Positions 23,945-35,363 of a DNA stretch of 46,186 nt are shown here, one piece after another; position 1 is the stretch's first letter; each line of letters starts with the position of its first letter. The notes below the pieces were generated by a model that saw only the letters and a program-made list of their open reading frames with translations, did not search any database and was not told the origin of the DNA. The stretch is taken from the NCBI GenBank assembly GCA_944323705.1, contig CALUTM010000009.1, forward strand, positions 1-46,186. The letters are read 5' to 3'. The position numbers and the translations under genes were made by a program. Source of the DNA: Candidatus Gastranaerophilales bacterium (GTDB lineage: Bacteria; Cyanobacteriota; Vampirovibrionia; Gastranaerophilales; Gastranaerophilaceae).

Positions 23945-24804
23945 TTTCCCTCCTTAAAATGATTGTAAACACCCAACTCATCATAATCGTTGTATTTTTT
24001 CCCATCAATTTCCAATATGCAATCGGTTCTTTCACAGACCTTACCAACAATATAACAGTTTGAAAGCCTTGATAAAAATTCCTCGGGTATCGCCGCCACA
24101 AGGTTATAATCCTCTGCCCCGAACATTCCTTCTATATATCTTGATTTTATCGTAACCCCGCTTGCAGATGCGATTTTAAACAAAGCATCCGCAAGACCGT
24201 CGGAAGTATCCATCATTGCATAATCTTCTTTTATATTTTCAGATATATCAAAAGCAAAATTCATATCAACAGAAGGCTCTAAGTGAGCTTTTATTAAATC
24301 TGCATTATGCCCGCCGTGCATAAGCTCGCTTAAACCTCTTGAGCTCAGTCCGTAATCGCCTCTTGTGACTACAACGTACCCAACTTTAGCATTTTTCCGA
24401 GAAGAAATCTTTCTACCCGTATCCGAGCCGATAGCAGTTATGGAAATAAACACTTTGTCGCTGCCCGTTATGTCTCCTCCGATAATTTTTGCCCCTCTTA
24501 AACCTGACTGAGCTCCTTTATAAAATTCCTCGATGAAGTAATCGTCGATATGAGGGGGTAGTGACAAGGCTACTGTTAAATACAACGGCTTTGCTCCGGA
24601 GGCTAAAATATCGCTTATATTAACCGTAACGGCTTTATATCCCAATTGGTAAGGGGAACACCAATCAAGCTTGAAATGTATATCTTCTGCTAGATTATCC
24701 TGTGATACGACAATACCCAAATCCTTAAGGTACGCACAATCATCCCCAATATACTCATTATTCGTTACTCTTTTTATAATTTCAATAAAATCCGTTTCTT
24801 TCAT
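23941..24804 (-). CDS. thiL: Thiamine-monophosphate kinase
   Basis: The 287-aa ATP-dependent kinase of the AIRS/PurM superfamily converts thiamine phosphate to thiamine diphosphate. GDDCAYL (20-26) and DNLAEDIHF hold metal-binding acids. VNISDILASGAKP, GGDITGSDKVFISITAIG and DTSDGLADAL are classic family segments. It lies downstream of lysS, separated by a GC-rich palindrome (24819-24844), and overlaps ispD by 4 bases. The Shine-Dalgarno before the ATG is weak. Confidence 0.95.
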   Translation of the reverse strand: MKETDFIEIIKRVTNNEYIGDDCAYLKDLGIVVSQDNLAEDIHFKLDWCSPYQLGYKAVTVNISDILASGAKPLYLTVALSLPPHIDDYFIEEFYKGAQSGLRGAKIIGGDITGSDKVFISITAIGSDTGRKISSRKNAKVGYVVVTRGDYGLSSRGLSELMHGGHNADLIKAHLEPSVDMNFAFDISENIKEDYAMMDTSDGLADALFKIASASGVTIKSRYIEGMFGAEDYNLVAAIPEEFLSRLSNCYIVGKVCERTDCILEIDGKKYNDYDELGVYNHFKEGK

Positions 24805-24818
24805 CTTTATATATTCAG

Positions 24819-24844
24819 CGGGCGGAGCCTTAAGGCTCCGCCCG
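24819..24844 (-). promoter_or_regulatory. Perfect 26-bp GC-rich palindrome between lysS and thiL
   Basis: CGGGCGGAGCCTT is followed directly by its exact reverse complement, with no spacer. It starts 5 bases after the lysS stop and ends 14 bases before the thiL ATG. There is no T-tract on either side, so it is a poor intrinsic terminator. An RNA stem for processing or protection, or a protein-binding palindrome, are alternatives. Confidence 0.8.
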
Positions 24845-24849
24845 ACATA

Positions 24850-26385
24850 TTAATTTTCTACTTTCTTTAATGTTGGAAATGCAATTACATCTCTTATTGT
24901 CGGAGAATTAGTAAGAAGCATTACCAGCCTGTCAATTCCCATTCCCATTCCGCCTGTAGGAGCAAGCCCGTATTCCAGTGCGTTTATGTAATCCTCATCA
25001 ATTGACATCGCCTCTTCATCACCGTTTGCCTTTGCCAATGCTTGAGCCTCAAAGCGGTATCTTTGGTCAATCGGATCCGTTAATTCAGAGAATGCATTGG
25101 CTATTTCCCAACCGTTTACCCTTGTTTCAAATCTCTCGGTCAGTCTGTCATTGTCTCTGTGAACTTTAGCAAGAGGTGAAATTTCTCTTGGGTAATCTAT
25201 GATATGCACAGGTTGAATTAACGTAGGCTCAACAGTCGCCTCAAAAACAGCTTCAACAATTTGCCCCCAGTTCATTTCTTCATCGACCTCTATATGCATG
25301 GACTTAGCTTTTTCATAAGCTTCTTTGGCAGTAAAGAATTCGCCAAAATCAACGCCCGTAAATTCTTTTATTGAACCGAGCATTGTTTTTCTATCCCATG
25401 GTGGTGTTAAATCTATATCGTTATCGCCGTATTTAATTTTTGTTGTTCCAAGAACTTCTTGAGCAACGTAGGCAACAAGATTTTCCGTCAATGCCATCAT
25501 TTCGTTGTAATCCACATAGGATTGATAAAGCTCAATCATAGTAAATTCCGGGTTATGACGGGTATCAATACCTTCATTTCTGAAACATCTTGATAATTCA
25601 AATATTTTTTCACTTAAGCCGCCGACCATCAAACGTTTTAAATGAAGTTCCGGGGCTATTCTTAAGGTCAAATCCATATCTAGAGCATTGTGGTGCGTGA
25701 TAAATGGTCTTGCATTTGCCCCTGATGCCTGAGTATGCAGCATCGGGGTCTCTACTTCCAAGAACCCCTGGTTGGTAAGATACTCTCTGACCTTTTGAAT
25801 AATAAGACTTCTTTTTCTAAAAGTATCACGCGTTTTTTCATTTACGATTAAATCAACATATCTTTGTCTGTACTTTGTTTCTGTGTCTGACATTGTATGA
25901 TAAGATTTAAGCTGCTCCAACTTCTCTTCGCTGATTTGTTTATTGGGAAGCGGTAACAAAGACTTCGAAAGCATTTTAAAAGTCTTAGCCTTGATTGAAA
26001 GCTCACCTCTAGGAGTTCTCCTTATTGAGCCGTAAAAACCTAAAATATCTCCAATATCAACCAATTTTAAGGTCTTGACCATCTCAGGGTCCATGTTATC
26101 CTTATGTGAAAAAATTTGGATTTTACCCGTTGCATCCATTAAATCAATGAACATACCGGAATTTCTGATTGCCATAACACGTCCTGCAACAGAATAAAAA
26201 TCCTCAGTTTCTTCGCCCGCAGGAAGGTCTTTATACTTTTCCTGCAAATCTTTTGCATCCGCATCCTTATCAAATGAATACGGATAAGGATTAATTCCTT
26301 TATCGGCAAGTTCTGCCAGTTTTTGTATCCTTGTCTGCCTAATTGTTTCTTTTGCGGAAACAGGCTCTTTTGTTTGTTGTGTCAT
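24850..26385 (-). CDS. lysS: Lysyl-tRNA synthetase, class II
   Basis: The 511-aa enzyme charges tRNA-Lys. An N-terminal OB-fold (about 60-165) binds the anticodon (YSVAGRVMAIRNSGMF). The class II core contains motif 2 FRNEGIDTRHNPEFTMIEL and motif 3 GGMGMGIDRLVMLL. The length is typical. It diverges from rimP, with a 193-bp intergenic region between them. A downstream palindrome separates it from thiL. Confidence 0.98.
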   Translation of the reverse strand: MTQQTKEPVSAKETIRQTRIQKLAELADKGINPYPYSFDKDADAKDLQEKYKDLPAGEETEDFYSVAGRVMAIRNSGMFIDLMDATGKIQIFSHKDNMDPEMVKTLKLVDIGDILGFYGSIRRTPRGELSIKAKTFKMLSKSLLPLPNKQISEEKLEQLKSYHTMSDTETKYRQRYVDLIVNEKTRDTFRKRSLIIQKVREYLTNQGFLEVETPMLHTQASGANARPFITHHNALDMDLTLRIAPELHLKRLMVGGLSEKIFELSRCFRNEGIDTRHNPEFTMIELYQSYVDYNEMMALTENLVAYVAQEVLGTTKIKYGDNDIDLTPPWDRKTMLGSIKEFTGVDFGEFFTAKEAYEKAKSMHIEVDEEMNWGQIVEAVFEATVEPTLIQPVHIIDYPREISPLAKVHRDNDRLTERFETRVNGWEIANAFSELTDPIDQRYRFEAQALAKANGDEEAMSIDEDYINALEYGLAPTGGMGMGIDRLVMLLTNSPTIRDVIAFPTLKKVEN

Positions 26386-26474
26386 TTTATTTTATCCTCT
26401 TTTTCAGACTACTCTGCTAAATATTCTAGCATAAATATATTTCCCGTAAAACTTCATAAAGCTTAATAAAGTAA

Positions 26475-26503
26475 TTTACAAAAAAGCTTATATCTGTTAT
26501 ACT
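26475..26503 (+). promoter_or_regulatory. Sigma70-type promoter for rimP-nusA
   Basis: TTTACA (26475-26480) and TATACT (26498-26503) are 17 bp apart, a near-consensus vegetative promoter on the plus strand. A start near 26510 would give a leader of about 70 bases containing the terminator at 26523-26553. Confidence 0.75.
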
Positions 26504-26522
26504 CAAGAAGGTTTCTTAGAAG

Positions 26523-26553
26523 AAGAACGGTTACAATTCCCGTTCTTTTTTTA
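26523..26553 (+). terminator. Leader terminator (attenuator candidate) before rimP
   Basis: AAGAACGG (26523-26530) pairs with CCGTTCTT (26540-26547), followed by a run of seven T. It lies between a good promoter and the rimP ATG, so it would end transcription before the first gene. GTTTCTT at 26511-26517 can instead pair with AAGAAC of the 5' arm, giving a mutually exclusive antiterminator. Confidence 0.75.
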
Positions 26554-26578
26554 TTAAAGTAACTTTCAAAGGAGAAAT

Positions 26579-27055
26579 ATGGATATTAACAGGCATGAAA
26601 TAATGGAAAAGATTACACCGCTCATTGAAAATACAGCAATGAGATTTAACCTGATTCCTATTGAAATAGAATTCATCAAAGAAAACCATAAGTGGTTTTT
26701 GAGGATATACCTGTATTCATACGAAAAAGACATAACACTGGACGACTGCGAAAATGTTACAAGAAGCCTGAATGACTTTTTGGATGAACTTATACCCGTA
26801 AAGTACTATTTAGAAGTTTCATCCCCGGGTTTGGAACGTAAATTCAAATCTGATAAAGAGTTTTTAATATTCAGGGGAAGAAGAATAAGCCTTAAATTAA
26901 AACACCCCCTTGAAGGAGAGACAGATAAAATATTTAAAGGCGAAATATTGGATTGGGACGAAAACACTGGACTTAAATTCCTCCGTTTCGATGACGGTGA
27001 AGAATTATTGATACCAAAATCCAATATTCAGTCCGCCAAGTTGTATATAGATTAA
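26579..27055 (+). CDS. rimP: Ribosome maturation factor RimP
   Basis: The 158-aa protein needed for 30S subunit maturation has the two-domain RimP layout. The N-terminal KH-like half contains DITLDDCENVTRSLNDFLD and the junction YLEVSSPGLERKF, the family's strongest signature. The C-terminal SH3-like half ends LLIPKSNIQSAKL. AAAGGAG lies 5-6 bases before the ATG. It is followed by nusA after 44 bp, the usual rimP-nusA order. Confidence 0.96.
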   Translation: MDINRHEIMEKITPLIENTAMRFNLIPIEIEFIKENHKWFLRIYLYSYEKDITLDDCENVTRSLNDFLDELIPVKYYLEVSSPGLERKFKSDKEFLIFRGRRISLKLKHPLEGETDKIFKGEILDWDENTGLKFLRFDDGEELLIPKSNIQSAKLYID

Positions 27056-27099
27056 ATTGTATAAAACCAGATTAGATCAATAAGAGAAAGGAAAATATA

Positions 27100-28332
27100 A
27101 TGATTAAAATCGGAACAGCATTATTTGAAGCTTGTGAAGAGCTGGAAAGAGAACGCGGAATTTCTAAAGAGATATTAATAGCCTCACTTTGTGATGCTAT
27201 GGTTGCCGCATACAAAAAGCACATGCACATAAAAGAAGCCGCTAATATAGAAGCTATTTTGGATGAGCAAACAGGTGAAATCGGTGTATTCAGCACAAAA
27301 ACGGTTGTAGAAAATGTTGAAGATCCTGATACACAGATATCACTAGAGGATGCTAAAGAAATTGATGATGAAGTCGAAGTTGATGATGAAGTTAAAATAG
27401 AAGTAACCCCGGAACAGTTCGGAAGAATTGCTGCACAATCGGCAAAACAGGTTATTACGCAACGTATCAGAGATGCGGAAAGAAATAATATTCTGAATGA
27501 ATTCCTTGAAAAGAAAGGAACCCTGACGACCGGTATTATACAGAGGGTTGAAAACAGGAATGTTATTGTAAATATTGGTAAAACAGATGCAATAATGCCT
27601 CAAAGAGAACAAATTCCGAGAGAATACTATAAGCCGGGTAACAGAATCAGAGTATTCGTTCTTAACGTAAAAGAAACAAACAGACTGCCGCAGGTAATTG
27701 TTTCGCATGCACATCCCGAAATCGTAAAAGAACTGTTTGAACTGGAGGTGCCTGAAATAGAAGACGGTATCGTAGAAATTAAATCAATTGCAAGAGAAGC
27801 GGGATTTAGGACAAAAATAGCCGTATGGTCAAACGATCCTGAAGTAGATTCAGTAGGTGCCTGCATAGGACCCAGAGGTTCCAGAATACAAACAATTGTT
27901 GGCGAGTTAAAAAATGAAAAAATTGATATTGTAAGATGGTCTCCTGACCCAGTAGAATACATTGTAAACGCAATCTCCCCCGCAAGAGTTGTATCAGTCG
28001 ATATTATGACAGATGATGAAGAAACAAAAGATGCACTTGTTGTTGTACCTGACGATCAGCTGTCACTCGCAATCGGAAGAGAAGGACAAAACGTAAGATT
28101 GGCACACCGTCTTACAGGATGGAAAATTGATATCAAGAGTGTTTCTCAAATGGAAGATGAAGAGGCTGCTTCCAATTATGAATATGAGGACGAGCCTGTT
28201 GAGGAAGAAGAAAGACCTGTTGATTCCGATGAAATACAGGAAGAAATTGAAGAAGAAATGAACCAACAGGAACTTGACGAAGAAGACATTCAAACAGAAG
28301 AAGTAGAGGACAATACCTCTGAGGAAGAATAA
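27100..28332 (+). CDS. nusA: Transcription termination/antitermination factor NusA
   Basis: The 410-aa RNA polymerase-binding factor affects pausing, termination and antitermination. The N-terminal domain occupies about 1-130. The S1 domain follows (GIIQRVENRNVIVNIG, about 148-195). Two KH domains are marked by GPRGSRIQTIVGEL and AIGREGQNVRLAHRLTG. The last 45 residues are highly acidic (EEEERPVDSDEIQEEIEEE), and no C-terminal AR repeats are present. It ends at a strong terminator, so infB, its usual downstream neighbour, is not in this operon. Confidence 0.98.
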   Translation: MIKIGTALFEACEELERERGISKEILIASLCDAMVAAYKKHMHIKEAANIEAILDEQTGEIGVFSTKTVVENVEDPDTQISLEDAKEIDDEVEVDDEVKIEVTPEQFGRIAAQSAKQVITQRIRDAERNNILNEFLEKKGTLTTGIIQRVENRNVIVNIGKTDAIMPQREQIPREYYKPGNRIRVFVLNVKETNRLPQVIVSHAHPEIVKELFELEVPEIEDGIVEIKSIAREAGFRTKIAVWSNDPEVDSVGACIGPRGSRIQTIVGELKNEKIDIVRWSPDPVEYIVNAISPARVVSVDIMTDDEETKDALVVVPDDQLSLAIGREGQNVRLAHRLTGWKIDIKSVSQMEDEEAASNYEYEDEPVEEEERPVDSDEIQEEIEEEMNQQELDEEDIQTEEVEDNTSEEE

Positions 28333-28340
28333 TAAAAGAC

Positions 28341-28372
28341 AAAAGGGGCGGAAATAATCCCGCCCCTTTTTT
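28341..28372. terminator. Bidirectional intrinsic terminator after nusA
   Basis: AAAAGGGGCGG (28341-28351) pairs with CCGCCCCTTTT (28360-28370), with T-rich sequence continuing on the plus side and A-rich sequence on the other. It lies between convergent genes (nusA and the membrane protein at 28385) and can serve both. Confidence 0.9.
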
Positions 28373-28384
28373 ATTGTTCAATTT

Positions 28385-28816
28385 TTATTTTTGCTGCTCT
28401 TTTGGAATATCTCCGTTACCTCCTTGCGAAGTTTCGGAATCTTTCAATTTTAATTCGGTTTCTCTTGCTTTAATCATCGCTTGCAAGATTTTATCTTCCT
28501 GAGCCTGTTTTTTTATATCCGCAAAAACAGATTTAAGTTCGTCCTCACTTAATCCCTGCGGGGATCTCAAACAGACAACAAGCTTTTCTTTTCTGAAGGT
28601 AAAATAAGAAGCAACTATAATACCCCAGAGTAAAACACCTTGCAACAAGCTTATAGTCGGTATTTGATAACTAAATTTGACTGCAAAATTCCAAACAGAC
28701 ATCGCAACCCATCCCGGAAATACAACAAAACCTGCTATTAAGCAACACAAAATCATTCCGACAAAGATAAGCCCTTTTATACCTCTTATTTGTATAATGT
28801 TAAGATTTTTTTTCAT
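28385..28816 (-). CDS. Small two-TM membrane protein
   Basis: The 143-aa hypothetical protein has two hydrophobic helices, about 14-35 and 55-75, followed by a charged cytoplasmic tail (about 85-143) with a coiled-coil-like stretch and a polar end (SQGGNGDIPKEQQK). I recognise no family. Its ATG follows the ligA stop directly (TAA then ATG), so it is the last gene of the operon from 33605. It ends at the shared terminator. Confidence 0.75.
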   Translation of the reverse strand: MKKNLNIIQIRGIKGLIFVGMILCCLIAGFVVFPGWVAMSVWNFAVKFSYQIPTISLLQGVLLWGIIVASYFTFRKEKLVVCLRSPQGLSEDELKSVFADIKKQAQEDKILQAMIKARETELKLKDSETSQGGNGDIPKEQQK

Positions 28817-32030
<3,214 letters not shown>

Positions 32031-32031
32031 A

Positions 32032-32568
32032 CTAACCTACGAGATTGTTTTCACCCGCATCTTCCACTTCGACATCAGAAGAAACTCTTACATCGGAAAT
32101 CGTACCGTTGAATTTATAACTGTTACCCTCCAATGTAACGGGCAGTCCCATTTTAATTTTGTTACCGCCAACCACAGCTCCGTCCTTAGTAATTTTTGCG
32201 GTATCGGTAATGGTTACAACCGCATCAAAAATAGCGGGTTGAGCAGGATCTTTAACCAAAATATATTGTTCCTTAGCTCTTTGTGAAGGTACAAGAGTTT
32301 GTCTTGCTTCCGAGGTTACTTTTAATACGTTCAACTCCGTATAAGGAACGTTTCGAATTGTTATAAAAGTTTTATCCTGGGGTTTGATGGGGAATTCATC
32401 TCCCGTAACAGTAACACCGCGTAAAAAGACTTGAAACGTTATTGCGGAAGTCGCTTCTATTTGTTTATCAGCAGTTTGCCTAAAGTGTTTTGCCGTCATT
32501 ACACCCACAATAAGAGCTGCAATAACACCCAAGACAATAATAACGTCTACTACATTAAAATTTTTCAT
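32032..32568 (-). CDS. DUF4330-family membrane-anchored protein
   Basis: The 178-aa protein has an N-terminal TM anchor (NVVDVIIVLGVIAALIVGVM, about 4-24) and a beta-rich outer domain, matching my recollection of the DUF4330 family found in cyanobacteria and Firmicutes. The function is unknown in the family. It is 17 bp after the heptose kinase and 1 bp before the O-antigen-ligase-like gene, so a role in envelope polysaccharide handling is a reasonable but unproved inference. Confidence 0.7.
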   Translation of the reverse strand: MKNFNVVDVIIVLGVIAALIVGVMTAKHFRQTADKQIEATSAITFQVFLRGVTVTGDEFPIKPQDKTFITIRNVPYTELNVLKVTSEARQTLVPSQRAKEQYILVKDPAQPAIFDAVVTITDTAKITKDGAVVGGNKIKMGLPVTLEGNSYKFNGTISDVRVSSDVEVEDAGENNLVG

Positions 32569-32585
32569 AAATAACCTCTCATCCG

Positions 32586-33605
32586 TTAAACTTCAAGTTC
32601 TATTTTATCAGGAACCGAATTTAAAATCTCATCAATATTTGTTGTTGCACAACCGAATTGTTTAACTACAATTCCGGCTGCAATATTACCTATTACTGCC
32701 GCATCAACTGGATTAGCACCGGATGCCAACGCAAGCGAATACACTGCGGTAACAGTATCGCCTGCACCCGTAACATCAAAAACTTCCGACTTATTAAATA
32801 CAGGGATATGCGTATACTTTTCGTCAGGTTCTATAACAACCATACCATCAGCCCCACAGGTTATAAGTATGCTTTCTGCATTTGTTTGTTCTAATAAAAT
32901 CCTGCCCGCCTTCAAGAAGTCATCTTTATTTTTTAAATAAAATCCGACATGCTTTTGAGTATCGGGTAAATTAGGTGTCATAGATGTAATACCTTTATAA
33001 CGATTAAGTTCCCTCTGAGCGTCGACAATAACTTTTTTATTATATTTCTTAGCAGTATTTACAACTGATTCAATAACCTTGTCCGTTAACGTTCCTATAT
33101 GATAATCCGACAGAATAACAGCATCGTAAAGCGGCAAGAGCTTTTCAATCTCTTTTAACATCTTCTCTTCCGTCTCTTTTGATATCGGAGCATTTGTTTG
33201 TCTGTCAATTCTTACAATCTGTTGAGTAATCGAATGAGAACAAGAGCCTGAAATCCTGGTTTTTGTAATAGTCTTTCGCGTTTTATCCGTAATAAGTGAA
33301 GAGCAGTCAATATTGGCTTCTTTAAATGCATTCTTCAAGTCATTGGCCTGATAGTCATCACCAATTATTCCTATAACACTTACTTTCCCGCCGTTAATTT
33401 CGGAGACGTTATGAGCTGCGTTGGAGGCACCTCCTAAAATAAACTTGGTATGCGTATGTTGTAAAATGAGAACTGGAGCCTCTCTTGAAATCCTCTCCGT
33501 ATCGCCGTAAACCATTTCATCAAGGGCTAAGTCACCCACTACAAGGATTTTAGAATTATTAAGTTTTTTAATTAAATCTTTTAGTTTTTCTCTGTCTATA
33601 ACCAT
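32586..33605 (-). CDS. rfaE1: D-glycero-beta-D-manno-heptose 7-phosphate kinase-like (RfaE1)
   Basis: The protein of about 339 aa is a PfkB-family sugar kinase like the kinase half of HldE. Its N-terminus reads KILVVGDLALDEMVYG. FILGGASNAAHNV is the substrate segment, and DVTGAGDTVTAVYSLAL carries the anion hole and catalytic Asp. The cytidylyltransferase half of HldE is absent, as in lineages with split genes. The ATG at 33605 is chosen because AGAGAG lies 6-8 bases upstream; the ATG at 33611 would sit on that site. It is the first gene of a five-gene operon ending with the membrane protein at 28385. Confidence 0.85.
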   Translation of the reverse strand: MVIDREKLKDLIKKLNNSKILVVGDLALDEMVYGDTERISREAPVLILQHTHTKFILGGASNAAHNVSEINGGKVSVIGIIGDDYQANDLKNAFKEANIDCSSLITDKTRKTITKTRISGSCSHSITQQIVRIDRQTNAPISKETEEKMLKEIEKLLPLYDAVILSDYHIGTLTDKVIESVVNTAKKYNKKVIVDAQRELNRYKGITSMTPNLPDTQKHVGFYLKNKDDFLKAGRILLEQTNAESILITCGADGMVVIEPDEKYTHIPVFNKSEVFDVTGAGDTVTAVYSLALASGANPVDAAVIGNIAAGIVVKQFGCATTNIDEILNSVPDKIELEV

Positions 33606-33611
33606 TTCCAT

Positions 33612-33688
33612 CTCTCTTATGATTGCTTATAAGCGAAATATCATATATAATGATATCATACAACAAAAATGAAAAGAGAGTTATACGC
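33612..33688. promoter_or_regulatory. Divergent promoter region with two palindromes
   Basis: This 77-bp gap separates two divergent genes. TTGCTT (33623) and TATAAT (33646-33651) are 17 bp apart and face the plus-strand gene. GCTTATAAGC (33625-33634) is a perfect 10-bp palindrome, and ATATCAT-ATATA-ATGATAT (33638-33656) is a perfect inverted repeat over the -10. Both could be operator sites. Confidence 0.6.
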
Positions 33689-34507
33689 ATGGAAAATGTA
33701 TTCAACGATAAAGATTCAATGGATATAAACGAGCTGGCTTCATTAAACGATGATATTTCCCCTGAGCTTATTGAACAACTCCAAAAAAAGCTTGCACAAG
33801 ATGCTAAAAACCTGAGCGGTGAGAAAGATCCGCAGCCCGAATTTAACCAAAATGATGATACAACTCTCTTTGAAGAACCAACTATGAATTCCACACTACC
33901 GGAAGAAACTCCCGCCAAAGAGCCGGAAGAGCCTAAGGCTGATGAGCCTGACAAAAAAGAAAATACTCCCGTTGAAGATAATTTTATAAAAAAATATCAG
34001 GCAAAATTAAGCAATCAGACTCAAAATGAATCCGAGGCTGAACAAACAATAAGCAGTGCTGCGTTTCCTGAAACTCAAAATAATATTGAAGAAGTTTCTA
34101 AGGGAAATATTACAGAAAGGGCTCTTACGCCGGAACAAAAAAATTATAATGACAGCCTGGATTTTTTGGACGGTAATGTCAAATATTCTAAATATGTTAT
34201 CTATATTGATCCGCAAAATGTTGATTTTATTGACAGTTTAACCGTAAAAGAACGCAAAAATTTAATCAATAAAATACTGAGAGAACAGGATGATATAGCA
34301 ATAACAAAACAACGGTTTAAAATTATTCAAACGGTTCTCAGACATGCAATTGTAGCTATTTTAACAATTGCAATATCTGTACCGATTATATATTTTACAA
34401 TCAATGCTTCTTTAGAGGCAACAATTAATAACTACAGACGTTCACAATCCATATTCCAAACTCTGTACAAAAAGCACGGGAAAATCACTCCTAACACGTA
34501 CAGATAA
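33689..34507 (+). CDS. Acidic, disordered protein with C-terminal TM
   Basis: The 272-aa protein has no recognised domain. Residues 1-150 are acidic and Pro/Glu/Asp-rich and look disordered (TLPEETPAKEPEEPKADEPD). About 165-215 is a conserved-looking charged block, and a single TM spans about 225-248 (AIVAILTIAISVPIIYF), leaving a short basic tail. There is no signal peptide, so the acidic part is probably cytoplasmic. The ATG at 33689 has AGAGAG 9 bases upstream. It converges on the gene at 34510 with 2 bp between stops. Confidence 0.75.
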   Translation: MENVFNDKDSMDINELASLNDDISPELIEQLQKKLAQDAKNLSGEKDPQPEFNQNDDTTLFEEPTMNSTLPEETPAKEPEEPKADEPDKKENTPVEDNFIKKYQAKLSNQTQNESEAEQTISSAAFPETQNNIEEVSKGNITERALTPEQKNYNDSLDFLDGNVKYSKYVIYIDPQNVDFIDSLTVKERKNLINKILREQDDIAITKQRFKIIQTVLRHAIVAILTIAISVPIIYFTINASLEATINNYRRSQSIFQTLYKKHGKITPNTYR

Positions 34508-34509
34508 CT

Positions 34510-35202
34510 TTATTGTTTTTCTCCGAGAATTAAATCCGCTGCAGATAATCCCAACTTATAACCGCCGATTGATGCTGCCACAAATGCCAAACCCTTTAAA
34601 GTGCCGGGGAGAAATTTAAGAGATTTATTAAACACGGTCTTCGTAGCACAATAATCTTTTAACGCATTTGCCTGTTTATCTAAAAACGGATTCTTTTTAT
34701 ACCAGCCTTCACGAGCAACTGCGGTTCTTTTTCCGTTGATTTTACTTATTTTAGGCATACCAATAGTACGTTTTGCAAGATCTTCCGATGCAAACATAGT
34801 ACCTAGTGCTAAACCTTCTCTTACAGCAGCATCAGCTTTGTCATCCGCTGTCAAAACTTTTATAGCACCTGTTGCACAAATTAACGGGTTTATATGGTCA
34901 GCCGTAAAGTTTAATACCTTGCCAAAACCACTGACAACTTTATCACCCTTAGCCATTTTTTTAATTGACTCTTCTGCACTTATAATATTCGTTGCAAGAG
35001 AATTTTTTGATTCGCGGGCAATATTAGAAACTCCCTTTGCAGCATTCAAAATCTGACCGCCAGCAATATCAAAGTTCATAAGACCGACAAACGGATTATT
35101 ACTTGCCATTGCATTTGCACCGTTGTTTGCCCTTCTGGAAGAGAATATACCGCTTGATGTTATTGATGGCATAAATGCTGATATTGTTAAACCTAATGAC
35201 AT
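34510..35202 (-). CDS. Hypothetical protein with Gly/Ala-rich C-terminal segment
   Basis: The 230-aa protein matches no family I know. It begins MSLGLTISAFMPSITSSG, is Ala/Ser/Asn-rich over the next 60 residues, and has a late hydrophobic stretch LKGLAFVAASIGGYKLGLSAAD (about 200-221). It has no classic signal peptide. AAGG lies about 10 bases before the ATG. It converges with the gene at 33689. The 161-bp gap to the CNNM gene holds no feature I can name. Confidence 0.65.
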   Translation of the reverse strand: MSLGLTISAFMPSITSSGIFSSRRANNGANAMASNNPFVGLMNFDIAGGQILNAAKGVSNIARESKNSLATNIISAEESIKKMAKGDKVVSGFGKVLNFTADHINPLICATGAIKVLTADDKADAAVREGLALGTMFASEDLAKRTIGMPKISKINGKRTAVAREGWYKKNPFLDKQANALKDYCATKTVFNKSLKFLPGTLKGLAFVAASIGGYKLGLSAADLILGEKQ

Positions 35203-35363
35203 TGAATATTAACCTTCACCTAAATATTTACACACTGTATTTAAATAAAGTATTTTTGTAACAATAAATTGCATAAAAAAGAAAAAACTTTACAAAAGTT
35301 TACAATCCAAATAACAACAAGAAATTTTAATAAATGGAAATGTTTGTAGTTTAGTGGTAATTA

